In this document: piece after piece, positions 52,459 to 62,200 of the stretch
Numbering within the stretch: the first letter of the stretch is position 1
How the letters are laid out: every line of letters starts with the position of its first letter
DNA from: Pedobacter sp. N36a
GTDB taxonomy: Bacteria; Bacteroidota; Bacteroidia; Sphingobacteriales; Sphingobacteriaceae
Reading direction: 5' to 3'
Length of the DNA: 64,000 bases
NCBI RefSeq assembly: GCF_014472395.1
Contig: NZ_JACSZW010000005.1
Coordinates: forward strand, 62,001 to 126,000
The notes under the pieces: generated by a model
Told to the model about the DNA's origin: nothing
The model's database searches: none
What the model saw: only the letters and a program-made list of their open reading frames with translations
Position numbers and translations under genes: made by a program

Positions 52459-52466
52459 TACTTTTG
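52459..52466 (+). promoter_or_regulatory. Candidate -7 element for the NRPS/PKS operon
   Basis: TACTTTTG fits TAnnTTTG, 104 bases before the first synthetase ATG and 3 bases before the upstream ORF. TTTG at 52430-52433 could be a -33 box but the 25-base gap is longer than usual. Confidence 0.35.
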
Positions 52467-52469
52467 ATC

Positions 52470-52574
52470 ATGGCAGAATTTATAATTTCCATCGATCTTA
52501 TTCATTTTAAAAAAATAAGCCTGTTTTTTGCTGAACAACTAAATATAAAAGAGATTAAACGTCAATCAATATGA
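52470..52574 (+). CDS. Upstream ORF of 34 codons overlapping the synthetase start
   Basis: ATG 52470 to TGA 52572-52574 encodes MAEFIISIDLIHFKKISLFF then AEQLNIKEIKRQSI. Its stop overlaps the synthetase ATG as ATGA (52571-52574), the usual form of translational coupling, and the frame begins just after a promoter-like box. The peptide resembles no MbtH protein or other known partner. It could be a coupling or regulatory uORF, or chance. Confidence 0.4.
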   Translation: MAEFIISIDLIHFKKISLFFAEQLNIKEIKRQSI

Positions 52575-55500
52575 ATAGCCTCTCCCATTTTACGGATAGA
52601 AATACCATCCTGGACTTATTTTCTGAACAGGTCAAAAAAACGCCCCATCATCTTGCAGTCGTATTTGAAGATCATGCACTAAGTTATCAGGAACTGGATC
52701 AGCTTTCCAATCGCCTTGCCCATTATCTAACAGGCAAAGGCATTGTCAAAGAAAGTCTCATTCCGATCTGCCTAAATAGCCCATTAAATATGCTCATCAG
52801 TATTTTAGGCATTTTCAAAGCTGGAGCTGCTTATGTACCCGTGGATGCAGAATTCCCGGTGGCCCGTATGAAATATATGGTTCAGGACAGTCATGCGGCA
52901 ATGGTGATTACGGATTTAATGTCCCCGCCTTTCCTATCTGCAGCCTCAGGATTACCAATTGTACTAGTGGATGAGGAATGGAGCATTACGGCTGAATTTT
53001 CAAAAGATGCTGTTGGAATCGCTGTTTCAGCAGATCAGATTGCCTACGTAATTTACACTTCAGGCTCTACAGGAGTTCCTAAAGGGGTATTAATTGAACA
53101 TCATTCTTTAACTGATTATATATTAGGTTTAGCAGGTCATCTGCCCTTAACTGACTGTAAAAACTATGCGGTAGGTGCGACTATGGCAACCGACCTTGGA
53201 AATACCGTGATATTTAGTGCTTTAGCCATTGGCGGCACCTTGCACCTTTTTAGTAAAGAAAACTTTAACAACCCCGAATATATCCATCCCTATTTCAAGG
53301 ATCAGGCAATTGACTGTTTGAAGATTGTACCTTCCCACTGGAAATCACTGGCCTTGGATGGTGTTGATTTAATGCCTAAACAGTTATTGATATTCGGCGG
53401 CGAGGCATTGAGTGCCAGCATGGTCAACGAAATCAACAGCCCATTGTCAGGCAGCTGCCGCATTGTAAACCATTATGGTCCTACAGAGACTACCATCGGA
53501 AAGCTGCTGCACCTAATAAATAAAAACACCGCGTATAAGCATACCATCCCTATAGGCAAGCCTTTCAGTGATGCAAAAGTATATGTACTCAATAATGAAT
53601 TCCAGGAGGCCGCAACCGATGAACCCGGAGAAATCTATATTGGCGGATCTGGTTTGGCACGTGGCTATTTAAACCGACCGGAACTCACAGCAGAACGTTT
53701 TGTAAAGGATTTCATTTCTAATGAGCCTGGAGCACGTTTGTACCTGACCGGCGATCTTGGCAAAAAAAATGCGGATGGGGAGATTGAATACCTGGGTCGT
53801 ATTGACGATCAGGTAAAAATCAGAGGCTATAGGATTGAGCTGGGAGAGATTGAAAGCATATTGCAAACCGCCCCAGGCATCAAACAAGGTGTAATTTTAG
53901 CGAAAGAAAACCAACTTGGCGATAAAAGACTGGTTGCTTATGTGGTGGTTCATGAAGACTACGACAAGAAAACCTTGATCAGCTATTTAGAAAGCAGATT
54001 ACCTAATTATATGGTGCCACAGCTGATCGTACAGCTGGAGGCCCTTCCTTTTAGCCCAAATGGAAAGGTGGATAAAGCCGCTTTACCTGATCCAGATGTG
54101 ACCAGCCTATTGACCAATCCATACGAAGCTCCGAGTTATGAGAGAGAAAATCAGCTTTCGGAGATTTGGAAGGAAATTCTTGGCCTGGGCAGAGTAGGTA
54201 TTGAAGACAACTTTTTTGAGCTTGGAGGTAATTCTCTGCTCGCCCAAAAATCCATTGCGCTATTAAAAACCCGTCATGGTTTACATTTAGCGATCACCAG
54301 ACTATATCAATTCCCAATTATAAAAGACCTTGCCGCCTTTCTCGATGGCAAAGAAAATCTAAACACTTTTAAGAAGAACAGTGTTGAAGCCAATGAGGAT
54401 CGCGATATTGCTGTAATTGGCATGAGCGGGCGCTTTCCAGGTGCCGATAGTGTAAACGAACTTTGGGAACTCCTGAAAGCAGGAAAAGAAAGCACCACCT
54501 TTTTCACGGAAGAAGAACTCGATCCGAGTATACCTGCAGCAGTTAGGAACCATCCGGATTATGTAAAAGCAAGAGGAATTGTCAAAGAAGTACGGGGTTT
54601 TGATGCCGCTTTTTTTGGCATTACACCGAAGCTTGCTGAACTGATGGATCCTCAGCAGCGTATATTTTTAGAAATCGCCTGGCAGGTATTGGAAAAAACC
54701 GGCTATGCCAGTGGCAATTACGAAGGGCCAACCGGTGTTTTTGCCGGTGTCCGTGTAAATACCTATTATGCCAATAATGTATTGCCCAATCCAGATCTCA
54801 TCGACAATGTAGGCAGGTTTCAAGTCGTGACCGTCAATGATAAAGATTACGTGGCCACGAGGACAGCTTACACCTTCAATCTAAAGGGCCCGGCAGTAAA
54901 TGTTCAATCCGCCTGTTCTACTTCCCTACTCGCCGTTGCACAAGCGGTACAGAGTATTAGAAGCGGACAATGCGAAATGGCACTTGCCGGCGGTGCCACC
55001 ATTAATGCACCAGTAAATGTGGGTCATCTTTATGAAGAAGGTGCGATGCTGAGCAATGATGGCCATTGCCGCCCATTCGATGCCGCAGCAGAAGGCACCG
55101 TTTTTAGCGATGGTGCAGGTGTAGTTTTGTTGAAAAACAAAGCCGCAGCTTTAAGAGATGGAGATCAGATTTATGCTATAATAAAAGGGGTAGGAATTAG
55201 TAACGATGGTGGAGGTAAAGGGAGTTTCACTGCACCAAGTGCGGAAGGACAAGCTAATGCCATTAGAATGGCCATTGATGATGCGGGTGTAGATCCTGCA
55301 CAAATCAGCTATATCGAAAGTCATGGAACGGCTACGCCCCTAGGTGATCCGATAGAGATTGAAGGACTAAGCCTGGCTTTTGGAGCGCAGAAAAAGAAAC
55401 AATACTGTGCGATTGGATCCGTAAAAAGCAATTTCGGCCACCTGACCTGTGCGGCAGGTGTTACTGGGTTGATTAAAGCCAGTCTGGCCCTTCATCACCA

Positions 55501-58500
55501 ACAGATTCCAGCCAGTATCAATTATGAGCATGCAAATCCAAATATAGATTTTGAGAACAGCCCTTTTATCGTAAATACACAATTAACGGATTGGGAAGGC
55601 AAACATCGCCTTGCAGGCGTCAGCTCTTTTGGGGTTGGAGGCACCAATGTACACGTCATTCTGGAATCACATTCTAATCAGATTTCGGCAAGCTCGGCTT
55701 CTGGCCCTTCTCGCCCATTACAGCTGATCAGCTGGTCTGCTAAAAATGAACAGAGCTTAACTCAATACGGAGAAAAACTTGCCGCATACCTGGCCAATGG
55801 CCATGATTTACCACTTCCAGATATTGCTTATACCTTAAATCAACATAGAAAATCATTTCCATTCCGAAGATTTGTACTGGCTGCAGATCTGGAATCCCTA
55901 AAAATAGAATTAGGCAATAGCCCAGCGCCTGGACAAACCAAGAAAAATCCTGGAATCATCAGAGAAACGGTCTTTACTTTCCCCGGACAAGGTGCCCAAT
56001 TCCCGGGCATGGGAAGAGCATTGTATGACCATGAGCCTGTGTTTCGCATGGCGATGGAAGAATGTAATGCGCTTTTGATGCCTAAATTACAGGAAAGCCT
56101 ATTGGACATCATTTATCCTCCGGAAATCAATCCGACAGCAGAAGAGCGGTTGAAAAACACGAAGTATAGTCAGCCTGCCCTTTTTATGATCGGCTATGCT
56201 TTGGGTAAATTATGGATGAGCTGGGGTGTTTTGCCTTCCGCTTTCATAGGCCATAGTATTGGGGAATTTGCAGCGGCCCATTTTGCCGGCATCCTCAACT
56301 TACCCGACGCCTTGAACATCATCGCCACGCGAGGGCGGCTGATGAGTGAACTTCCTGGCGGAAGTATGCTTTCTGTACGTGAAAAAGCAGAGACGTTAAG
56401 ACCTTTACTTACAGCGGAAATCGCTATTGCGGCCATCAATTCCCCAGACCTTTGTGTATTAGCTGGGCCGGATGATGCTATTGCGGCATTTAGTGCACTA
56501 TTAAATGAAAAGGAAATTGCCAACAGATTACTGCATACCAGTCATGCTTTCCATTCTTATATGATGGATCCTGTGCTGGAGCCATTCACAAAAGAGCTGC
56601 TGCAATTGAAGTTCAATGCACCACTAATACCGATTTATTCGACGGTAAAAGGGAGAAAAATAACAGATCAGGAGGCTACAGACCCTACTTATTGGGCAAA
56701 CCATCTTCGTTCAACTGTCCTATTTGGCGATGCTGCTGCAGAGCTGCTGGTAGAAAATCCTGGAAAAGCATTTATTGAAATGGGACCAGGGAATGCCACC
56801 GCCACATTTTTACGTCAGCAGCCAGAAGGAAAAAACAACCTGATCATTAGTTCCCTGGAAATCCCAAAAGACCAGGAATCAGCCTACCACAGCTTGTTAA
56901 AGGCATTTGGCCAGCTTTGGCTAAATGGATACCAACCCGATTGGAGGGCATTTTATAAAGAAGAAAAACGCATCAGACTAGTTGACCTGCCTACCTATGC
57001 GTTTAATAAAACAAAATACTGGGTAGAGTCACCAGTTTCAACAGCCTTTAATACTCCTTTTACTACCAAGCCAGTAGAAGAAAGCCAAATTTCATCAAAC
57101 CAACAAACTACAGTAGTAATGAGAAAGCAATCCTTAATTAGTCAGATCAAAGACATTCTGGAGAACACTTCGGGAATAGATATGCAGGACGCTTCTGCGG
57201 AGATGAGTTTTATAGAAATGGGATTAGATTCCCTGTTGTTAACTCAGATTGCGATTGCCTTAAAGAAAAGTTTCCAGGTACCGATTACTTTTCGCCAGTT
57301 AAATGAAGAGTTTAGTAATCTGGAATTACTGGCTAATTATCTTGACCAGCAATTGCCGCCTGAAACTTCTGCCACTATTTCCTCAGCAGCTCCTGCAGCT
57401 GGGGCGGTGACTTCATGGGCTCCTACCTCCTCAAATGGGAACCATGTGGGCTATCATACGCAGAATTCCACTGCTACGATCGATTTGATCAGTCAGCAAA
57501 TCCAATTATTGGCCAGACAGGTCGCTTTATTGCAAGGCAGTCCGAGTCCTATTGTACAAAACAGTGTATCGATGATGGTGACTCCTCCTGTACCACCTCA
57601 GGAAGCGACTACACTGTTGAATGGAAAAACTCCAGACCTAACACCAGAAGAGCTGGTAGAAATTAAAAAGCCTTTTGGTGCCAGCCCGAAAATTGAAAAA
57701 CAGTCTGCAGCCTTAACTCCCGCACAGCAAGCCTACTTGAATGATCTGACCGCCTGTTATACGCAGAAAACGAAATCCAGTAAGTACTATACCCAGGAGA
57801 ACAGGTCGCACATGGCCGATCCAAGGGTAGTTTCTGGATTTAAGCCGGCGACTAAAGAACTTGTTTATTCCATTGTTATCAATAAATCCAAAGGCAGTAA
57901 ATTCTGGGATCTGGATGGAAACGAATACATCGATGCACTTAATGGATTCGGTTCAAATATGCTGGGTTATCAGCCTGAGGTCATTAAAAATGCACTGCTG
58001 GATCAGATTGAAAAAGGTTATGAAATTGGTCCTCAGCATGAGCTTGCCGGAGAAGTAAGTAAACTGATTTGTGAGTTTACTGATTTCGACCGTTCTGCAC
58101 TTTGTAATACGGGTTCAGAAGCCGTTTTAGGGGCTATGCGAATTGCACGTACGGTAACTGGTCGTTCCTTAATTGTTGCTTTCACTGGATCTTACCATGG
58201 AATTGTGGATGAAGTGATTGTAAGAGGCAGCAAGAAATTAAAATCTTTCCCTGCGGCACCAGGTATTATGCCGGAAGCTGTACAAAATATGCTGATTTTG
58301 GATTACGGAACAGACGAGTCCTTAAAAATTATCAAGGAACGGGCGCATGAGCTTGCTGCTGTATTGGTAGAACCTGTGCAGAGCCGCAGACCAGAATTTC
58401 AGCCGATTGCCTTTTTGAAAGCATTGAGAACCCTGACTGAAGAGGCTGGGACGGCTTTAATTTTTGATGAGGTGATTTCCGGCTTTCGTTTCCACCCTCG

Positions 58501-59215
58501 AGGTACACAAGGACTCTTTGACATCAAAGCTGATCTGGGCACTTATGGCAAAGTAGCAGGAGCTGGGATTTCAATTGGGATCATCGCAGGAAAAAGAAAG
58601 TTTATGGATGCCTTGGATGGTGGTTTCTGGCAATATGGTGATGACTCTGTTCCTGAAATTGGGGTGACCTATTTTGCGGGTACTTTTGTTCGTCATCCAT
58701 TGGCATTGGCTACTGCTAAGGCTTCCTTAAAGTATATGAAGGAACAAGGTCCTGGATTGCAATCTGGCTTAAATGATAAAACAAAATACATTGCGGATAC
58801 TTTAAATGCCATCATCAAAAAACTGGATGTTCCGATGTTTATCGCGCAGTTTGGTTCTCTATGGCGGGTTAAGTTTTTAGAAGACTATGTGTATACGGAG
58901 TTGTTTTTTACGCTAATGCGTTTAAAAGGAATCCATATATTGGAAGGATTCTCCTGCTTCCTGACCACTGCTCATAGCCAGGATGACATTGACAAAATCA
59001 TTAACAATTTTGAGGACAGTTTAATGGAGCTAAAAAACGCTGGTTTCATCCCGGTGTATAGCCATCCTGCAGAAACAGAAAAAATACCGGCAAAAATGGA
59101 TATATTTAATAATCCGCCAGTACCAAATGCCAGATTGGGGAAAGATAAAGAAGGTAACCCAGCTTGGTTTGTTGAGGATGAAAAGAATCCAGGGAAATAT
59201 CTTCAGGTAAATTAA
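52571..59215 (+). CDS. Hybrid NRPS/PKS: A-PCP-KS-AT-ACP-aminotransferase
   Basis: A 2,214-aa megasynthase and probable starter of the line, since no C domain precedes the first A domain. A domain 15-505: YTSGSTGVPKG 162-172, pocket residues D208 L209 T212 K251 I274 G276 H301 I309 G310 K499 (aspartate-like). PCP about 525-592, Ser555 in FELGGNSLL. KS about 611-1035: Cys782 in QSACSTSLLAV, His918, His957. AT about 1133-1425: Ser1229 in GHSIGE, HAFH 1325-1328 (malonyl type). ACP about 1520-1595, Ser1554 in GLDSLLL. A Ser/Ala/Gln-rich linker follows. Class III aminotransferase about 1720-2160: FDEVISGFR with Asp1966, Lys1994 in TYGKVAGAG. No KR, DH or ER. The KS-AT-ACP-AMT order recalls MycA/ItuA and McyE. 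All catalytic residues checked are present. Confidence 0.93.
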   Translation: MNSLSHFTDRNTILDLFSEQVKKTPHHLAVVFEDHALSYQELDQLSNRLAHYLTGKGIVKESLIPICLNSPLNMLISILGIFKAGAAYVPVDAEFPVARMKYMVQDSHAAMVITDLMSPPFLSAASGLPIVLVDEEWSITAEFSKDAVGIAVSADQIAYVIYTSGSTGVPKGVLIEHHSLTDYILGLAGHLPLTDCKNYAVGATMATDLGNTVIFSALAIGGTLHLFSKENFNNPEYIHPYFKDQAIDCLKIVPSHWKSLALDGVDLMPKQLLIFGGEALSASMVNEINSPLSGSCRIVNHYGPTETTIGKLLHLINKNTAYKHTIPIGKPFSDAKVYVLNNEFQEAATDEPGEIYIGGSGLARGYLNRPELTAERFVKDFISNEPGARLYLTGDLGKKNADGEIEYLGRIDDQVKIRGYRIELGEIESILQTAPGIKQGVILAKENQLGDKRLVAYVVVHEDYDKKTLISYLESRLPNYMVPQLIVQLEALPFSPNGKVDKAALPDPDVTSLLTNPYEAPSYERENQLSEIWKEILGLGRVGIEDNFFELGGNSLLAQKSIALLKTRHGLHLAITRLYQFPIIKDLAAFLDGKENLNTFKKNSVEANEDRDIAVIGMSGRFPGADSVNELWELLKAGKESTTFFTEEELDPSIPAAVRNHPDYVKARGIVKEVRGFDAAFFGITPKLAELMDPQQRIFLEIAWQVLEKTGYASGNYEGPTGVFAGVRVNTYYANNVLPNPDLIDNVGRFQVVTVNDKDYVATRTAYTFNLKGPAVNVQSACSTSLLAVAQAVQSIRSGQCEMALAGGATINAPVNVGHLYEEGAMLSNDGHCRPFDAAAEGTVFSDGAGVVLLKNKAAALRDGDQIYAIIKGVGISNDGGGKGSFTAPSAEGQANAIRMAIDDAGVDPAQISYIESHGTATPLGDPIEIEGLSLAFGAQKKKQYCAIGSVKSNFGHLTCAAGVTGLIKASLALHHQQIPASINYEHANPNIDFENSPFIVNTQLTDWEGKHRLAGVSSFGVGGTNVHVILESHSNQISASSASGPSRPLQLISWSAKNEQSLTQYGEKLAAYLANGHDLPLPDIAYTLNQHRKSFPFRRFVLAADLESLKIELGNSPAPGQTKKNPGIIRETVFTFPGQGAQFPGMGRALYDHEPVFRMAMEECNALLMPKLQESLLDIIYPPEINPTAEERLKNTKYSQPALFMIGYALGKLWMSWGVLPSAFIGHSIGEFAAAHFAGILNLPDALNIIATRGRLMSELPGGSMLSVREKAETLRPLLTAEIAIAAINSPDLCVLAGPDDAIAAFSALLNEKEIANRLLHTSHAFHSYMMDPVLEPFTKELLQLKFNAPLIPIYSTVKGRKITDQEATDPTYWANHLRSTVLFGDAAAELLVENPGKAFIEMGPGNATATFLRQQPEGKNNLIISSLEIPKDQESAYHSLLKAFGQLWLNGYQPDWRAFYKEEKRIRLVDLPTYAFNKTKYWVESPVSTAFNTPFTTKPVEESQISSNQQTTVVMRKQSLISQIKDILENTSGIDMQDASAEMSFIEMGLDSLLLTQIAIALKKSFQVPITFRQLNEEFSNLELLANYLDQQLPPETSATISSAAPAAGAVTSWAPTSSNGNHVGYHTQNSTATIDLISQQIQLLARQVALLQGSPSPIVQNSVSMMVTPPVPPQEATTLLNGKTPDLTPEELVEIKKPFGASPKIEKQSAALTPAQQAYLNDLTACYTQKTKSSKYYTQENRSHMADPRVVSGFKPATKELVYSIVINKSKGSKFWDLDGNEYIDALNGFGSNMLGYQPEVIKNALLDQIEKGYEIGPQHELAGEVSKLICEFTDFDRSALCNTGSEAVLGAMRIARTVTGRSLIVAFTGSYHGIVDEVIVRGSKKLKSFPAAPGIMPEAVQNMLILDYGTDESLKIIKERAHELAAVLVEPVQSRRPEFQPIAFLKALRTLTEEAGTALIFDEVISGFRFHPRGTQGLFDIKADLGTYGKVAGAGISIGIIAGKRKFMDALDGGFWQYGDDSVPEIGVTYFAGTFVRHPLALATAKASLKYMKEQGPGLQSGLNDKTKYIADTLNAIIKKLDVPMFIAQFGSLWRVKFLEDYVYTELFFTLMRLKGIHILEGFSCFLTTAHSQDDIDKIINNFEDSLMELKNAGFIPVYSHPAETEKIPAKMDIFNNPPVPNARLGKDKEGNPAWFVEDEKNPGKYLQVN

Positions 59216-59227
59216 ACAAGAAATTTA

Positions 59228-62200
59228 ATGTCTTTATATACTTTAATACCAGTTGATTTTGACCCCTTTGAAGAAAAGAAGGAGATCGAAAAGATAGTAT
59301 TCACGAATGAGCCACAAAAAGAGATCTGGCTTTCCTGCATGATTGGGGAAGCAGCAGCAAATCTGGCTTATAATGAATCTGTTTCTTTAGATCTTGAGGG
59401 TACATTTCAGCTGGATCATTTTACTGCTGCATTACAAGAAGTGGTCGATAGACATGAGGCCTTACGTGCTACCGTGAGTCCGAATGGAGAAACACTGATC
59501 ATTTATAAAACAATGCCTATTGCGCTCAGTGTGGTTGAGCTTACCCAAGAAAAAGACCAGAAGGCGGTATTGAATGGCTTTATTGAACAGGAAATGCAGC
59601 GCATTTTCGACTTACAGGAAGGCCCTTTACTACGATTGTTTTTAAATCAACTTAGCGACACCCATCATTTTTTTACTATTGTTAAACACCACATCATTAG
59701 TGATGGCTGGTCTACCGGTGTATTCCTGGAAGACTTGAGTAAAATTTACAATGCTAAGGTAGCGGGTAAAGTTCTGAACCTTAGCCCTGCCCCTCAAATC
59801 AGCGATTATGCTTCTGAAATGATGGCCTTTGAGCAAAGTTCAGAATATCAGGAAACCCTGAATTACTGGCTGGATCTGTATCGCGATAACGTTCCTGTAT
59901 TGGATTTGCCTACGGATTTCCCCAGGCCAGCACTTAGAACCTATGCCGCATCGCGGTTTGACCTGCATCTTTCTAAGGAAATGGTAGCAGCACTGAAAAA
60001 GATGGGCGCATCATCAGGGGCCAGTTTGGTAAATACCCTGCTGAGTGCCTTTGAGGTATTCTTATACCTGCAAACCCATCAACAGCAACTGGTAGTCGGT
60101 CTTCCTGCTGCCGGACAAGCGGCAACAGAGAAATTCGGATTGGTTGGCCATTGTGTGAACCTCCTTCCTTTAAAAACAACGATAGATCCGAATGTATCAT
60201 TCGGCAGTTATTTAAAGAACAGAAAAAAAGCTTTCTTTGATGCTTATGACCATCAGAAGTTCACTTTTGGGCAACTGGTAAAAGCGCTGAACATAAAAAG
60301 AGATCCTTCCAGGGTTCCATTGGTTCCGGTAGTTTTCAATATCGACATGGGCATGGACAATTCTGTGTCCTTTGAGCAGTTGAGTTATGAGCTGATTTCT
60401 AATCCAAGAGCTTATGAGACTTTTGAGCTATTTTTGAATGCCACCAGCTCTAAACACGGACTTACATTAGAGTGGACCTATAATACCCAGCTTTTTACTG
60501 CTGCCACAATGGAGCAGATGGCTCGAGATTTTGAAAAGCTGCTGAAAACCTTTATCGCAGATCCTACCAAAACCATACAAGCGCATAGCCTGTCCAATTC
60601 GGAACAATGGCTGGATCAATTGAAACAATGGAACCAGACCGATGTTGATTTCGACAGTCATGCAAATTTGCTTCAATTGGTGGAAGCGGCTGCTTTAAAG
60701 TTCGCGGATCAAAAAGCCATTATTTTTAGAAAAGACCAATTGACCTATCGGGAGATGATGGATTCTGTCCATCAGTTTGCTTCCTATTTACAGGATAAAG
60801 GAATTAAAACCGGTGACATTGTTGCGATTGCTAGCGACCGTTCTATAGAAATGGTGGTTGGCTTATTGGCGATCCTTCAGGTTGGCGGCGTTTATCTGCC
60901 CTTAGACCCGGATTTCCCGCATGATCGTATTGTCTATATGCTGGAGGACTCCAAAGCTAAAATTCTATTGGTCTCCAAAGCTCATCAAGGCAAATATGAG
61001 TCTAAAGCAGAAGAATTAGTGATAGAAGACCTTTGGCCTTCCTTAGCGCATTGCCCGATGAAAGGTTCGGCAGTTCCGCTTTCTGGTACTGACCTGGCCT
61101 ATATCTTATATACGTCTGGATCCACAGGAAAACCTAAGGGGGTAAAAATCATGCATTCCAACCTCGTTAATTTCCTGCTCAGTATGCAATCCGTTCCGGG
61201 GATGAGTCCTTCTGATCGCTTGCTGGCCATCACTACAATTTCTTTTGACATTGCTGGTCTGGAATTGTACCTGCCGCTGATTACCGGAGCTGAATTGGTG
61301 TTATGTGACACAGAAAGTGCCAGAGATGGGCGTTTATTGCTGGACCTGATTCAGGAACACCGCATTACCATCATGCAGGCCACCCCTTCTACCTGGAGAA
61401 TGATGATAGAATCAGGCTGGACAAGTCCGATTCATTTAAAAGTATTGTGTGGTGGAGAAGGACTTCCTAAAGACCTGGCTACCGCGTTGCTATTACGCTG
61501 TTCGTCCTTGTGGAATATGTATGGACCTACAGAAACGACGATATGGTCAACTGTAAAAGAGATTAAAAAAGAAGATGAGCTGATCAGTATTGGCAGGCCC
61601 ATTCAAAACACCAGTGTCTACCTGGCAAATGAAACCGGACAATTGGTTCCTCCGGGAAATATCGGGGAAATTTTAATTGGTGGTGCAGGATTGGCCGCTG
61701 GCTACCTGAATCAGCCAGAGCTAACCGCCGAAAAATTCATTAAAGATACCTTTAGCGGAAAGGCGGACGGCAGACTTTACAAAACAGGCGATCTTGGGAA
61801 GTTTACAGCAGATGGAGAAATCATCTGTCTGGGCAGGTCTGATCAACAGGTAAAAATCCGAGGTCACCGGATAGAACTTGGAGAAATTGAAAATTGTCTG
61901 AATGAGCTGGAAGGTGTAAAACAGGCGGTGGTATTGGCGAGAGCCGATCAAATTGCTGAACCAAGACTGGTTGCTTACGTGGTTCCAGAAGATCTGAAAG
62001 CTAACCATACAACGCCTTCATGGAAAGACCGATGGGATACCATTTACGATATGGCTGCACAATCATCAGCAGGAAAAGCGGAATCGGAACAAAAGATTGA
62101 TGGTATTTTACTGGAACAATGGAAAAATAGTGATAGCCTCGTAGAACAGGCAGCAGAGTGGCTGGAAGTTTCGGCGGAAAGAATTAAGGCGCTAAAAGCA

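Noticed and set aside
52571..54100. The first A domain as an acyl-AMP ligase loading a fatty acid, as in mycosubtilin.
   Set aside because: It has an amino-acid adenylation pocket including Asp208 at the amine-binding position and close similarity to Asp/Asn-activating domains.
53000..57100. A trans-AT type polyketide synthase.
   Set aside because: A complete cis AT domain with GHSIGE and HAFH is present directly after the KS.
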